NCBI RefSeq assembly: GCF_014839805.1
Contig: NC_051117.1
Location: 9,548,001 to 9,612,000, forward strand
Direction of reading: 5' to 3'
DNA: 64,000 nucleotides
Origin: Manduca sexta
Lineage: Eukaryota > Arthropoda > Insecta > Lepidoptera > Sphingidae
A program made the translations under genes and the position numbers. The notes below the pieces were generated by a model. It saw only the letters and a list, made by a program, of their open reading frames with translations, was not told the origin of the DNA and searched no databases. Shown in pieces: positions 1 to 11,462 of the stretch. Position 1 is the stretch's first letter. Each line of letters opens with the position of its first letter.

Positions 1-1367
1 GAATCTGTTAAGTAAGCGCACATACGGCTTGGAAGATTGAAGAATTGGATCTTATCGAGAGGGATCTGTGTTTGTAGCAAATTGAATATTCTAAAAGCTC
101 GTTGCTATGAATTGCCAGCTTTGAGGCAGTAAAAAACGCAATAGGTTATCCAACACTGCAATAAATTCTATTCTAACCAGTAGTCCCTAATATAAGCGCG
201 TTCAAACAAACTCTTCAGCTTTACATAATAGTATAGATTATGGTCGCAACGTGTCCGCAGCGATAGTTTTAAAACATTATATACAGGGATATTTGACATC
301 GCGTTACCGAATGTATTCACATAGTTATCTCCTTTAAAATAAAATTTTACAATGAGTTACTCAAACCGTAGATGTAAAACAAAAAAAGCGTAAGTATCGA
401 ACAAAATAAATATTAATAAAAAATATTTTTAATTTTATGAGCTCTATTGCCACTATCACTACTCTAAGAGATTTCGTAGCAACAACATCACACTTTCATT
501 CAGAAATACAGTTTCTTAAACGTCATACTCTCTCTGTACTAATAATGATCAAAAATTCAGAAAATTAAAACCGTCGTTCATAGATGTTCTTGGCACAATG
601 TTAGCAGAGGCAAAGACGAGTACGAAGTTTCATTTAATAACGCAACGACAAAACGACCCTGTTTATAGATAGAAAAGTTAATTATTTCTTTACAATATGT
701 TTCAATTCAACTATAGACTATTTCTATGAACGTATTAATCTCTGTCTCTACTCTAACTATGTAATATTATACGTACTTATGTGTGTACACTCGTATTCTT
801 TTCATAAATAAAATATCTTATGTTATTTGATCTAGTAACTGAATTCTGATACGTGGAATCGATCAACTATGTGACAAATGAAACACCACATGCAAAATCT
901 CATTACCGAAATTTGACCTTAGACCTGTACTCAGTGACCTTTAACCTTGTGACCTTTGAACTTCGATCTCGCATCTCTGTATTCTGGTCTATATTTTGTA
1001 ATCTAACGTACTTAATAACCCATAATATGTGAAACATAACGAGTCAAACAAAATCCATATTTTTATGATTATTACTGTGAATTAGGTTATTTATATAGAA
1101 AACTAGGAGTTTAGCCAACCCTACAAAAATGAGATAAAAGCTAACTAGTTCTCATTCAAGCAAATTATATTATTTAAATTATCTTTCAAGTTCGATTTCG
1201 TCGCGGTTTTTTATATTATAATTTTTCGACGTTTCGAAGACTTTGTGGCCATTCATGATCACAGGGGGACTAAATAAAAAGTGCCAAAGTTTATCCAAAT
1301 CACTTTAGCTGTTACTTTACTTTAATCAAACATCCAAATATTTTCACAAATATTGGCATTTATGATA
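1..1367. other. AT-rich intergenic DNA
   Basis: The first 240 bases resemble the repeat at 30775-30950. A reversed family E piece lies at 1200-1262. The rest shows no gene or repeat I can name. Confidence 0.5.
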
Positions 1368-1470
1368 TTCATCATCATCATCAGCCGCAGGATGTCCACT
1401 GCTCTACATGAGCCTCCCCCAAAGATTTCCAGATAGACCTATTTTGAACAGCCCACATCCGCAACGATAT
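1368..1470 (-). repeat. RTE-type LINE 3' tail
   Basis: The plus strand starts with CATCATCATCATCAG (reverse of the TGA tail), then GTCCACTGCTCTACATGAGC, the reverse of the RTE C-terminal codons seen at 20205-20460. Confidence 0.65.
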
Positions 1471-1597
1471 CTATCTATCTATACTTATAATAAATCTGTA
1501 GAGAGGTCAATTCTGTACATGAAATATATTTCCAAAATAACTATCAGGGGGTGATTAGGGATCGATACTGATGCCAAAAATGCAATTAGTAAAATTT

Positions 1598-1619
1598 TTG
1601 TCTGTCTGTCTGTCTGTCC

Positions 1620-1661
<42 letters not shown>

Positions 1662-1662
1662 A
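1598..1662 (+). repeat. TCTG microsatellite
   Basis: About 16 units of TGTC/TCTG with one interruption (TCCG), inside the Helitron. The copies at 38120-38140 and 41640-41652 have only three units, so the tract has expanded here. Confidence 0.9.
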
Positions 1663-2020
1663 TAACCGTTATAGAAACAAAAACTACTCGACGGATTTTA
1701 ACGAAACTTGGTACAATTATTTGTCATACTCCTGTGCTGGTTATAGTATACTTTTCATCACGCTACAATTAATAGGAGCAAAGCAGTGAAGGGAAATGTT
1801 GGGAAAACGGGAGAAGTTACTCCATTTTTAAGCTTCCGTCGCGTTTGCAACCTTAATGGTTAAAGCTACACAGAAATCATGTATGACGGAAATGTTCTCC
1901 TTAAAATTATGTAAAAAATATCCCACGACAGCATATGTCTATCTTTTATGGTTGACTCACAATGACACGTGTAACTCCCGATAGCTTCGCAGTTCGAAGC
2001 TTTCTCATTATATTTGTTTA

Positions 2021-2388
2021 CTAATCTTAGGAACTATCGGTCCAAACTGAAAAATTCTTTTTGCGTTGGATAGCCCTTTATTTGTGGAGTGCTCTAAGTT
2101 ATATATCATCACGCTATACCCAATAGGAGCGGAGCAGCAATGGCTAATCTCTGGAACTACCGGTCCAAACTGAAAAATTCTTTTTGCGTTGGATAGCCCT
2201 TTGTTCGTGGAGTGCTCTAAGTTATATATCATCACGCTATGACCAATAGGAGCGGAGCAGTAATGGCTAATCTTAGGAACTACCAGTTTAAACTGAAAAA
2301 TTCGTTTTGTGTTGGATAGTCCTTTATTTGTGGGGTGCTATAGGCTGTATATCGTCACGCTATGACTAATAGGAGCGGAGCAGTAATG
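2021..2388 (+). repeat. 123-bp tandem repeat, three units, in Helitron
   Basis: The block beginning GAACTAYCRGTYYAAACTG starts at 2031, 2154 and 2277, a period of 123 bp. Units end in AGGAGCGGAGCAG. The other two copies of the Helitron show a single unit-like region, so the triplication is local. Confidence 0.85.
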
Positions 2389-3084
2389 AAACATGTTACA
2401 AATACGGGAACAATTTATTAGTTTTGAGAGCTTCCGTTGCGTGCGCTGCGTAAACGGTTAAAGTTATGCAACAATGATGTATGTCGGGATTATTCATCTT
2501 AAAAAGTTCTAAAAAATATATTATAAAACAAAGTCCCCCGCTGCATCCGTTTGCCTGAACGTCGTAAACTCAAAAACTACCCAACGTATTAAGATAAAAT
2601 TTGGTATGGAGATAGTTTGAAACCCTGGGAAGAACATAGGCTCCCAGGAAACTACTACTTTTATAATGGAAAACTTTAGCCTGAAAAACTTTATAACGCG
2701 GGCGGAGCCGCGAGCAAAAGCTAGTTAATAATAAAATGCCTATTTTACGACTTGCTTATACAAATTATCATATAACAATACAAATCTATAACTAAAACGC
2801 GTCTAGCGAATATAGCATAAAAAGCTTTTTCTATTTGCAAAAAGCTCTGTATAGAAACACATTTCATGAAAAGCAGATGAAAGAGTGTAAAAGTAAGAAT
2901 AAATCGGATAAACGGTAGGTAGGTTTAAATGGAGTCAAAAGGGAAACGAGTGCTGTGTAACGAACGAGTGTATCAGGGGGCTTTGTGTATCCTATTAATG
3001 TGCGACGGGAATGTGCCAGTTCAGCTGGTTAGGTAAATGTCTGGTTTTGTTACAGACATTCGTGATATTGAATAGTGTTTTTTT

Positions 3085-3410
3085 TTACTGGTGGTAGATC
3101 ATGTGATCTCTACTCTCTCTATACTCTATGTGAGAGTCCGGCTGGGTAGGTACCACCGTAATGTTTATATTTACCGCCAAACCGCAGTGTGTAGTTACTG
3201 TTATATTTCAGTTTGAAGGACATTGTAGCGAATGTATCTACTGGACATAATAAGACTTAACATCTCATGTCTCAGGATGGCGAGCGCAGTGGAATATCAA
3301 AAAATACTTTGTAATTCAAGGTGTCGAATGGTGTTTCTACTGTTTATGGGCGGTCGTATCACTTACCATCAGGCGAACGGCAAGCTCGTCTCGTCATTCA
3401 ATAAAAAAAC
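3085..3410 (+). repeat. LINE-type 3' end, family A
   Basis: Contains GTGAGAGTCCGGCTGGGTAGG and continues to GCTCGTCTCGTCATTCAATAAAAAAA. The A-rich end and identical 3' ends in five copies in the window point to 5'-truncated retrotransposition. No protein remains. Confidence 0.65.
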
Positions 3411-4204
3411 AAATATTTGGAAACCATGGATTTACTTCCTTAATAATTACATAGAAAACCTATATACTTAAGAACTCCAAGAATTTTGAAGGTATGTTAA
3501 GTTTATCAACACGAACTAAGCCTTCGTAGACTAAAACGTTAAACCTTCTTAATAGAGGAGGCTCGTGCTCTGCAGGCGACAATATGTGATACAGGATACA
3601 ATATTATAGTATATAATATTATAATTAATAGATGTATGGGTAATTAATATACCAGTATGACATTACACGTCCGAGTGAAAAGCTTTTTGGCTACAAAATT
3701 TCTTAATACGTACATGTACAACGTCAGCGCCATTTATTTAAAAAATCAGATTTGAAATAATCATTTCCCAAGAGCAAATTACCGGAATAAAAACTAGCCT
3801 ATGAGTTAATCTAGGATATTATCTTCCCGTGTACCAAATTTCATCTAAATACGTTCAGTTGTTTCTGCGTTTACTTCTGACAAACATATAAACATCTTTT
3901 TTACAAACTTAATCATTTTTAATATTATAATATACTTTTCTTGACATGTACTTTTACTATTAACTATTTTATCTTACGATACTTAGAAACATATAGAAGT
4001 AGGTTGAGAACTTTCTGCCCATCTCGATCTTTTGCAAAACTCCCTATTTAAATACATTCGCGACATACTCATCATTAATGCGAGCGTATGATTCTACGAC
4101 TTCATATTAGTCTCATTTTAATATTTTTTTACTTTCTTTACTATCAGTTCATTTGATATCCATACCATAACCATAAGACTTTAAACCATCGATAATATTA
4201 TTAA

Positions 4205-4420
4205 CTATATTTTGCTCGCGGCTTCGCCGGTGTGAAGGAGTTCTCCAGGATATAAATCCCGCCATATATTTTACCGGGATAGAAAGTACCTTCTTACCTT
4301 CCCAGGGTCTTAAACTATCTCCATACCAAGTTTGGAAAAAATCCATTCCGTAGATTTTGAGAAAATGGATCACACACAGACTGCTTTTGGGGACTTTGTT
4401 TTACAATATAGATCACTGAA
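4205..4420 (-). mobile_element. Helitron 3' fragment
   Basis: On the minus strand it matches the last 200 bp of the Helitron at 1478-2724 (TTGGTATGGAGATAGTTT, then GGCGAAGCCGCGAGCAAAA). The 5' half is missing and the CTAG has become ATAG. Confidence 0.6.
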
Positions 4421-4638
4421 GCGATTTTTATTATAATAAAAAATCTACTACTTATTCAACAGTTATATAAAAAAAAGATTTCATCAACCAACCAACCGGT
4501 ACGAGAGTCAATACTCAACCATAGAGTAAGTAATATACTACGTACTCAACCACCTCGGACTCACTCCAGTATTTTTACAACAGAAAGTATAACAAATACC
4601 CTCACAAAAATATTCTAGCTAATAATATATTTCACCGA

Positions 4639-4890
4639 CTGCCTCGGTGGCGTAGTTGTTCTGCATGCGCGGTACGGCAACGCTCTGAGGTCCTGGGTTC
4701 GAATCCCGGGTCGGACAAAGTGATATTTGCGTTTCTCTGCTCAATATGAACGGAGTCTGGAATTTGCCCGATATGGCGATAGGCTCGCCCCCATCACATC
4801 ATGGGACGGAACACACTCGTCGAAAAGTGGGTGCCCTGGTTGCACTGCATACCCCTTCGGGGATAAATGCGTGATGATGTGTGTGTGAGA
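4639..4890 (+). repeat. tRNA-derived SINE, family 1
   Basis: Pol III promoter boxes are visible: A-box TGGCGTAGTTG at 4648 and B-box GGTTCGAATCC at 4696-4706. A non-tRNA body follows (CACATCATGGGACGGAAC, then CCCCTTCGGGGATAAATG). It is the best-preserved copy and defines the family. Not a functional tRNA: the head lacks a proper acceptor stem. Confidence 0.8.
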
Positions 4891-5529
4891 ATATAGTTTA
4901 AAAACTCTACCTCAAAATATTGATTAATGTAGGCTTTGGTATTCTGATGAGTTAAATAGAGGTGGCGTTGAGGGACGTTTATTGGTTTTTTACAGGAGTC
5001 AGACCCTCGTCAGTCGCTCTGAAGGTGAGATTAAACATGACGTACAAAAGACTTCTCGTTCGAGAACGTTATTAAAAGAGCAAGATGTGGTTATCTAACG
5101 TTTATGGTTCCTTGTCTGTACCAAAACTATTTGTCCGCGATGAACAAAAGAAAAATTCGGTATTTAGAAAACTGGTTTATAATTTATTTTTACAATGCGC
5201 GCGTAATGTTGTCGCAGTACAAAAATTGGAAAGCAAGTGTATGAGTGAATGGCTGTGGTGCGAGCGGTGCGTTTTTTGTGACGTCTTTATGACGTAGATG
5301 CGTGTGGGCAATGTAATTGGTGGAGTGTATGGCTCAATTCAAAATTAAATACGCCTTAAAGCAAAGGTGATACGGTCGATATTAGGGAATTCCGGCGTCG
5401 ACACTATTGGTTTGGTTTTTGGTCATTGGTTCAGCGCCGTCTGATAGTTTATAGTAGGTTAAAAGATTTAATTATAATAACTAGCGGTTGTCTAGTGGTC
5501 TTAATTCGACTGTCGAATTGAATATAGGT

Positions 5530-5980
5530 TTTTTTTAATGCTTTGAATGACGAGATGAGCTTGCCATTCGCCTGGTGGTTATTATTATATTTAAAATTTT
5601 AATTAAATATGTTGTTTGTGGTAAATGCTGTGTTCACCTATTAGTAGCACGCATATCAGATGCTGTACCTTATTGTTTTTATAATATTGATTAATGTAAT
5701 ATGTAGTGCTGTTGGTGTACCTTATTACAAATAAATAAATAAAAGTAAGCAATACGACCGATAGCAGAAATACCGAACACCTTGAATTACAAAATATTGT
5801 TTGGTATTCCACTGCGCTCGCCATTCTGAGACATGAGATGTTAAGTCTTATTATGTCCAGTAGTTACAGTAGGTACAATGTTCTTTGAAACGGAACACAA
5901 CAGTAACTACACACTGCTGTTTGACGGCAGAAATAGACGACCTACCCAGGCGGACTCTCACATATGAGAAACTTAGTAGG
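5530..5980 (-). repeat. LINE-type 3' end, family A, interrupted
   Basis: Reverse copy of family A. About 170 bp (roughly 5578-5750) separate GCCTGGTGG from TAAGCAATACGACCG, which are contiguous in other copies. The insert ends in AAATAAATAAATAAA and is probably another retroelement tail. Confidence 0.6.
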
Positions 5981-6794
5981 GTTCTCATATGAGACCTCAA
6001 GCTCTGTTTAGTCGTAACTTAATAATATTATCAATATTATAACGAGTAGTTAAATATTGTAGCTATTTTTTACATTTGAATATCCAGTATATAATTATAA
6101 CAAATTCTGCCTACCCTCAATAAGTCATAGCAATCTTGATACAGAATATACGTATACTATTATATCATTATAAGAGGGAAATATCATAAAAAGACTTATA
6201 TGTTTACACGCAGTCGTTCAGTCTACATTCAGCTAATAAGAATGTCTGTTTGTAAGTCGAAAACTATATTTTTAATTCTTCTACTTACAAGTATAGCAAA
6301 TCTAATTTGACCCTAATTTTGAACTCACCTAGATTGCATTTTCAATAATTCAATATATACGAGATAGAATTTCATATCACGTTCGACAAAAAAGTTAATA
6401 AATAGGTTAATTATTTACTGATTAACAAATACCAAAACATAAAAAATACTTTAAAATTATTATCTCTAAGCTAAGTTAAAACAGTTTCAAATGCTCCAAT
6501 TGTTTTCAGAAATAGAAAATAAAATCCTTGATGCATTATTCTTCAGTTTTTTATCGCCATAATGGATTATATAACCATTGATGATTTTATTCCTTCTTTG
6601 TACTCAGTTCTGTAATACTGAAATTATAGTTACCTACATAAAAATATTTCCCGGAAAAGCTTTTGTAGTTCGTACGAGTTTCGGGACGGGCCAGGTGCGT
6701 CCAATTACACCGGAATCACTTACAAATAGTTTTTATATTCGTTTCTGAGTATCAAAGACTTAGTTTACAAGTAAGTATAAAAATAAAATCTTTA

Positions 6795-6865
6795 TGACGA
6801 CTCCCTATTACACTATAGGACTGAACGCACACGGTGAAAAGTGGGTTCTTGGTTACACCTCATAT
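6795..6865 (+). repeat. SINE family 1 fragment
   Basis: Short body piece (GGACTGAACGCACACGGTGA, then AAAGTGGG and GGTTACACC), strongly diverged. Confidence 0.4.
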
Positions 6866-7337
6866 GTGTGTTTGATCAGGTCGTGACTTGATATTGTTGA
6901 TTGGAGTATCGGAGAAGTAGGAAATCATACCACTTATGAGATATTGGAAACAGTTTCTTCCTGTTGAAAATCTTTTAAAAGACTTATTGTTTTTCGGAAG
7001 TAAAAGTAGGTTTTGTGTTAATCCAGGGTTTAGTTTGTGTGCTAAATTTACATCCCGGAGTAGCATCACTACTTGCTGGTTGCTTCGCTTACGAAAAAAT
7101 CCTTCTTAAAATAAAATACGCCCTGTGCCATTTTTACACAAGTAGAAGCCTATTTGCAAGAGGAGTTCGTATGTGTTCCAAGTTTTCAGATTTACTCATT
7201 AGTGTTCGTTTACTGAGAGTTCTTCTGGGCCTTTCCAAACTTAATATCAGAAATAATATGAAACTAAAATAACGCTAGGCTGGTCAAAGCTCATAACTAG
7301 ACCGAGATGGCTAAAAGTAGTTGTAATAAAACACTTA

Positions 7338-7462
7338 TACATCATCGTAAGCCAAAAGGCGTACGCAGAGGTAACCAAGGTACCCACTTTTCGTCATGTG
7401 TGTTGCGTCTGATATTATGGGGGGGGGGGGGGGTTGTCGTCTATCGCCGTATTGGAACATAA
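7338..7462 (-). repeat. SINE family 1 fragment with poly-G tract
   Basis: Body segment of the SINE (TACCCACTTTTCGTCATGTG). A run of 15 G at 7419-7433 stands where other copies have GATAGGGGGCG. Confidence 0.6.
7419..7433 (+). repeat. 15-base poly-G tract
   Basis: Uninterrupted run of G inside a SINE fragment. Confidence 0.9.
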
Positions 7463-7728
7463 AGTAATATATTTTCAAACTGTTATATATTCTGTTAACT
7501 AGAATTTTAGTGAACGTACCCGCGCGTAACAGTTAGTGAAGCAATATAGATATATACCCGATTTGTCTTCGAATGTGGAAAAACACAGAGATGTAGTTCC
7601 GAGTTTCCGTTCAATTTACGTAATACGATATGGACGGTGGGGCGGTGAGTACGCGTTGGAACTTTGTTGGATACTTTCAATTACTTATTTTGGAAATAAA
7701 AATACAAATCCGTTTATAACCGTTTTAC

Positions 7729-7732
7729 TACT
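7729..7732. other. Target site duplication, left copy (TACT)
   Basis: TACT abuts the LTR. The matching copy is at 15246-15249. A 4-bp duplication is normal for errantiviruses. Confidence 0.85.
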
Positions 7733-8017
7733 AATTACGAAGTTCACAGCCGGAGGTCGCAAAAAAAACCAAAATTAAAATAAGAAATTTAATTATAAAT
7801 GGAAAATTACAATATAAGAAATTATTACTAATTAAAATAGGTTGATAATTGATCGATGTTGGACCAAGAATGCGGCGCGGTTGCTACGACGGTTTCATGT
7901 GCCCTCCGATTGACGTCAATGGTGGTCACGTTCTGCTGACGGTGCAACACGTGTAGCTTCTTGTGTTTATGGGGCGATGCATGCGTAGCGCTTTCCATAT
8001 ATTAGCTATGCGTAACA
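7733..8017 (-). repeat. 3' LTR of the errantivirus
   Basis: 285 bp, nearly identical to the LTR at 14962-15245. The differences are one extra A in an AT-rich stretch and one C/A substitution. It contains the same TGACGTCA palindrome at 7911-7918. The env reading frame ends inside it. Confidence 0.95.
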
Positions 8018-9582
8018 CCTCCCCCCGAAGAACAGCGACTATTGAAGACTTTTGTCGTAAATTGAGCTGGGGGTTGATTAGGGTCAACCCTTCTTTCCGC
8101 TGGACACGCGTAGACTCCTTGAAAATCAGGTTGTCCTCGTTCGGAAGTTTCTGTTGACGCCTTTGCTTGTTTCATTCGATACTTGCGATAAAGTATGCCA
8201 CTAATAAGTGCGCATGCACTTAATATAACCACGTACATAGGGATTGTAGTGTGGAACAGTATGTGGTTTTCAGCGTTGTTCAATTTTACTGCTGATTGTA
8301 GGGACATTCTTGAGGTTGCGGTATGTAAATGATTTAAATTTATTGATTTCAATCTTATCTCTTGTGTGGCAACTTGAACAGTGGCGTTATTTTTCGGCAA
8401 ATCCATTATTTTCAGTGGTAGTCCTTTTAGGCGATTATTGTCATTCGAAATGGTGAAATCAGGCGTTTCCAGGTAACAATGTTGCGGGATTATTGCAAGA
8501 TAACTGCCTTGAAGTGTCTTATAAGAGTCTTGTTCGCAGGAAAAGTGTACTTTCGTGGTTGCAGGGAGACTGATTGCGTAGTGTTTCTCGTCCAATTCCT
8601 CGTATGCGGAGTTTTCTAATGAAACCGTGACGGGGTTACAGGCTTCGGTTTTCTGCTGCGTGGTGATGAGTTGATGGATGCAATCCTTTGATGGGCGGCT
8701 TCGTAGGCTGCGTTCCTCTTCGCATAAATACCATTTACTGGACTTCGGGCATTCAGCCTCTATGTACTTGAAATCTTTCTCATTAAGGACCAGAAATGGA
8801 TAAGGAGGGGATATAACTTCGTGATTTCTATTGGGAACAATGGATAATTTATATATATCGTATGTAGCGGTTAAAACAATGGGGAATTTATATACTATGG
8901 TTATTTCGTTGCCTACATAATACGAACCTATCTTAATTAAATCATAGTATTCTCTTATTTCTAAATCAACTATTCTATCTCTGCCATATAAAATGATTAA
9001 CTTGCTTATAATAGCACGTATCGCATTTAAATTTAAAACTGAATGATGCATAGTGGACGTCTTTATAAAAGCTAATACATTTTGTAACCTTATTAATTCT
9101 TGGGAGATTGAATCTACGTTATCACTGAATATCAAGAATACTTGAGCCAAATGTGCATATTTTATTAAATCGTAATCTCTAGTAGCCTCACTTTGATTAA
9201 TTCTGTTAACTAAAATCTCTATTTTATGCTGGTTTTCTACAATACTGTCTATAATTTTTGTGTATTGATTACTCCAATCCTTTGATATACTAATGTGACT
9301 ATTGAGTTCCGACACTAATTTGTTCTCATTTTCCTGAAGGGTTTTAATAGCATTATTATAATACAATGCGTCTGTATGGTCTAAGTTACCGGTAATACTT
9401 TTAACTATGGACCCGAGACCATCTACGAGCCCTCTCTTGACACGATTTGTTTCAAACGTCTCTAATTGTTCTGACACACTGACAAGCTTATTCTTGAGGT
9501 AAACCAAATTTGGTTCGAATAATGAATTTATTTTATTGTTTAGTTCAGGCCTAATGCTATCTATTTGATTGTGAACTGACAT
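8002..9582 (-). CDS. env: Errantivirus env (fusion protein), N-terminus broken
   Basis: 526 codons from the first ATG at 9582; the frame is open further up, to about 9,658. Env is a membrane fusion protein of the errantivirus/baculovirus F type. A furin-like site RVKR (residues 47-50) precedes the fusion-peptide block GLVDGLGSIVKSITGNLD. Then come a heptad-rich helical region, a Cys-rich ectodomain (CPKSSKWYLCEEERS), a membrane span near residues 447-465 (IPMYVVILSACALISG) and a 61-residue tail. The signal peptide lies in the other frame at the end of the integrase frame, so a frameshift near 9,660 separates leader from body. The frame runs through the polypurine tract and stops in the 3' LTR. 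Confidence 0.88.
   Translation of the reverse strand: MSVHNQIDSIRPELNNKINSLFEPNLVYLKNKLVSVSEQLETFETNRVKRGLVDGLGSIVKSITGNLDHTDALYYNNAIKTLQENENKLVSELNSHISISKDWSNQYTKIIDSIVENQHKIEILVNRINQSEATRDYDLIKYAHLAQVFLIFSDNVDSISQELIRLQNVLAFIKTSTMHHSVLNLNAIRAIISKLIILYGRDRIVDLEIREYYDLIKIGSYYVGNEITIVYKFPIVLTATYDIYKLSIVPNRNHEVISPPYPFLVLNEKDFKYIEAECPKSSKWYLCEEERSLRSRPSKDCIHQLITTQQKTEACNPVTVSLENSAYEELDEKHYAISLPATTKVHFSCEQDSYKTLQGSYLAIIPQHCYLETPDFTISNDNNRLKGLPLKIMDLPKNNATVQVATQEIRLKSINLNHLHTATSRMSLQSAVKLNNAENHILFHTTIPMYVVILSACALISGILYRKYRMKQAKASTETSERGQPDFQGVYACPAERRVDPNQPPAQFTTKVFNSRCSSGGGVTHS
8018..8027 (-). other. Polypurine tract
   Basis: CGGGGGGAGG on the minus strand, directly beside the 3' LTR, where plus-strand DNA synthesis is primed. 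The env frame reads straight through it. Confidence 0.85.
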
Positions 9583-9656
9583 GATCTTGCTCTTAAGGTC
9601 TTGTAAATTAACATTTTGAAGGAAACAGTGGTAATGCGAAATAACTTTTGCGGGAC

Positions 9657-10628
9657 CTAATTTAAAAGGTAAAATTCAGGCCCGTCATCAAGATTTTCAA
9701 GTTTTATCTCTTGTGTCAGGGCTGGCGTCAGAAGAAGATGAATGACCAGGAACATCCTGCAACAATTTGGCGCTTTTAGGCACTCTCTTGAGCCTTGTCT
9801 TTGCAACAGGCCCTTTTTCTTTCGAGTATAAATATGGATAGGAAGATCGGCCATTACTACATCCTGAGTGTAACGAGGCGCTAATTTCTGACGTGCAGCG
9901 AATGGATTTTTAATATAAATTTGTTGCTCAGGAGAATACTCGACTTCGGTCTCTCTATTTTTATTTCTATTGCTCGTTAAATTCTGGCGAGAATCGTTAC
10001 CCAATTCGTGCATAACATTATAGGCTTGGGTCATCCGTTCTCTATGATTGGTCATATACTGTTGTAACAAGTGAGAGGTAAGATCTATGTCAAAGGGATC
10101 ACGTGGATCAAAGTGACCCGTTATTACTTCCAACGGTTTACATTTTATAAAGCTATGTATGCTACTATTATAGGCCAAAAGGGCATAAGGCATAAGATTT
10201 ATGATGGATTCGGATTTTTGTCTTAATTTTAAAATGCGAAGATGTTCTAATATGGTGGAATGAAATCGTTCGACTATACCATTTTCGTTTGGTGCATGTG
10301 GCGCTACTCTATGATGCTGGATTTTATGAACTCTGACAAATTCTGCAATTAGCTGGTTAGTAAACTCCGTTCCGTTGTCTGTGACTATAGTGATTGGTAT
10401 GCCATGATGGGTGCAAAAGGTTAGTAATGCTTGTAATACTCTGATGGCGGTTCCATCCCTTAAGTAGTAAGCTTGTGCATATTTGGAAAAAGCATCTACA
10501 ATGGTTAGGAATTTTTCATTATGAATAGTAAGCACATCCAAGTGAATTAACTCAAAGGGTCTACTGGCAGGCGGAATGACTTGGAAACTGCTGTTTAATT
10601 GGGTTGCGATCATACTTTGCTTGGCCAC
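9657..10628 (-). pseudogene. pol: Errantivirus pol, part 3: integrase core, fused by frameshift to env leader
   Basis: 323 codons with the integrase catalytic triad: HLD (residue 31), TDNGTEF (residue 84) and NENGIVERF (Glu 120), a DD35E spacing. The C-terminal part includes PRYTQDVVMADLPIHIYTRKKKG. Past that lysine run the frame leaves pol: the true pol C-terminus continues in another frame, while this frame enters a hydrophobic leader starting MFLVIHLLLTPALTQ, the start of env. The join is best explained by a one-base slip at the A-rich KKKG codons. The frame ends at a stop at 9657, where a further indel cuts env. Confidence 0.88.
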
Positions 10629-11460
10629 ATATGGTGCATTCGTTTATAAATTTAGTGATATGCTCTCTCATTTTCGGCCAGTAATATCTATGGGTCAAGG
10701 CAAGGAAACATTCGTTAATGCCCCGATGGTGAGTTTTCCCTTCGTGGTACTTACTTATAATTTCCTGCTGCCTAAGATATTCCTTAACATTTTCTACTTC
10801 CCTTTTGGTTAGTGTTATGTTCATAGCGGAATTTTTAAATGTTTTTTGTATGATGGGTATGATCTGATACATGGCTAAATGCGGATTGATGAGTAAACCA
10901 GTTTTAATTTTGGGATGAACGTACTCTTTAATGGCGTTAATAACGTCCTCTTCTAAGTTGAACTCAGAAAGTTGGATGGAAATTCGAGTATGAGTTTCAA
11001 ATGGTTTTGTTACGATGGGCCTACCTTTAATGTCACCAACTATATTGAAAATTAATTGTTTAGTAAATTTATTTAAAGGGTCATCTGAAATAGGTATTTC
11101 TAATATGGGGTTCTCATTGGCGGTATGCGCGGTGGCTGTTCTAGAATTTTCATCCTGCTCTGTGGCTGTGATGGTTCTAGAATCATCTAAATTGGGGGAC
11201 TTTTCAGATGCATTAGCTAATATGGATAAAAGTTCCTCATTATTTAATTCAATTCGCGAAAGGGCATCGGCGTTGGTATTATGTTTACCCTGCTTATATA
11301 CAACTGTAAAGTCATATTCGCTGAGTTTTAATCGCTAGCGAGTAAGTCGCGAATTAGGCTCTTTTAAATTCATAACCCACTGCAAGGGTTTATGGTCGGT
11401 AATAATTTTGAACTTTCTGCCAAATAGGTAGGGTCTAAAATATTTTGTCGCCCACACTAT
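10561..11460 (-). pseudogene. pol: Errantivirus pol, part 2: RNase H end and integrase zinc domain
   Basis: Continues pol in another frame after the deletion near 11,480. It covers the rest of RNase H (TDHKPLQWV, then ADALSRIELN), a linker, and the integrase HHCC zinc-binding domain (HEGKTHHRG, then CTICGQAKY). An in-frame TAG at 11335-11337 stands where the family has Trp (before RLKLSEY). A frameshift at about 10,580-10,610 separates this part from the integrase core. So there are two lesions here besides the deletion that opens it. Confidence 0.85.
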
Positions 11461-11462
11461 TG

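Larger units (their letters stand above)
1478..2724 (+). mobile_element. Non-autonomous Helitron with internal tandem repeats
   Basis: Starts TCTATACTTATAATAAATC after an A and ends AAAAGCTAG before a T, obeying Helitron rules (5' TC, 3' CTRR, insertion between A and T). It is 1,247 bp. Two further copies, at 37439-38254 and 41269-41768 on the other strand, share the 5' part. Inside lie a TCTG microsatellite and three copies of a 123-bp unit. The small open frames are not genes. Confidence 0.8.
2725..4638. other. Intergenic DNA between Helitrons and SINE
   Basis: Apart from the family A copy and the Helitron fragment listed separately, 3785-3900 holds a transposon remnant (ACCAAATTTCATCTAAATAC, TTCAGTTGTTTCTGCGT) also seen near 46680 and 61975. 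No gene seen. Confidence 0.5.
4891..7728. other. Intergenic DNA left of the errantivirus
   Basis: Holds the interrupted family A copy and two SINE fragments, listed separately. The open frames at 5085-5297, 7015-7272 and 7536-7778 have no motif and no support. I see nothing else. Confidence 0.5.

Noticed and set aside
4639..4720. A tRNA gene, because of clear A and B boxes
   Set aside because: The acceptor stem does not close and the sequence continues into a body shared by several dispersed copies, so it is a SINE.
10576..10812. Plus-strand frame of 78 codons
   Set aside because: Antisense shadow of the errantivirus integrase region. The same holds for the plus-strand frames at 11015-11338, 12147-12362 and 13341-13632.
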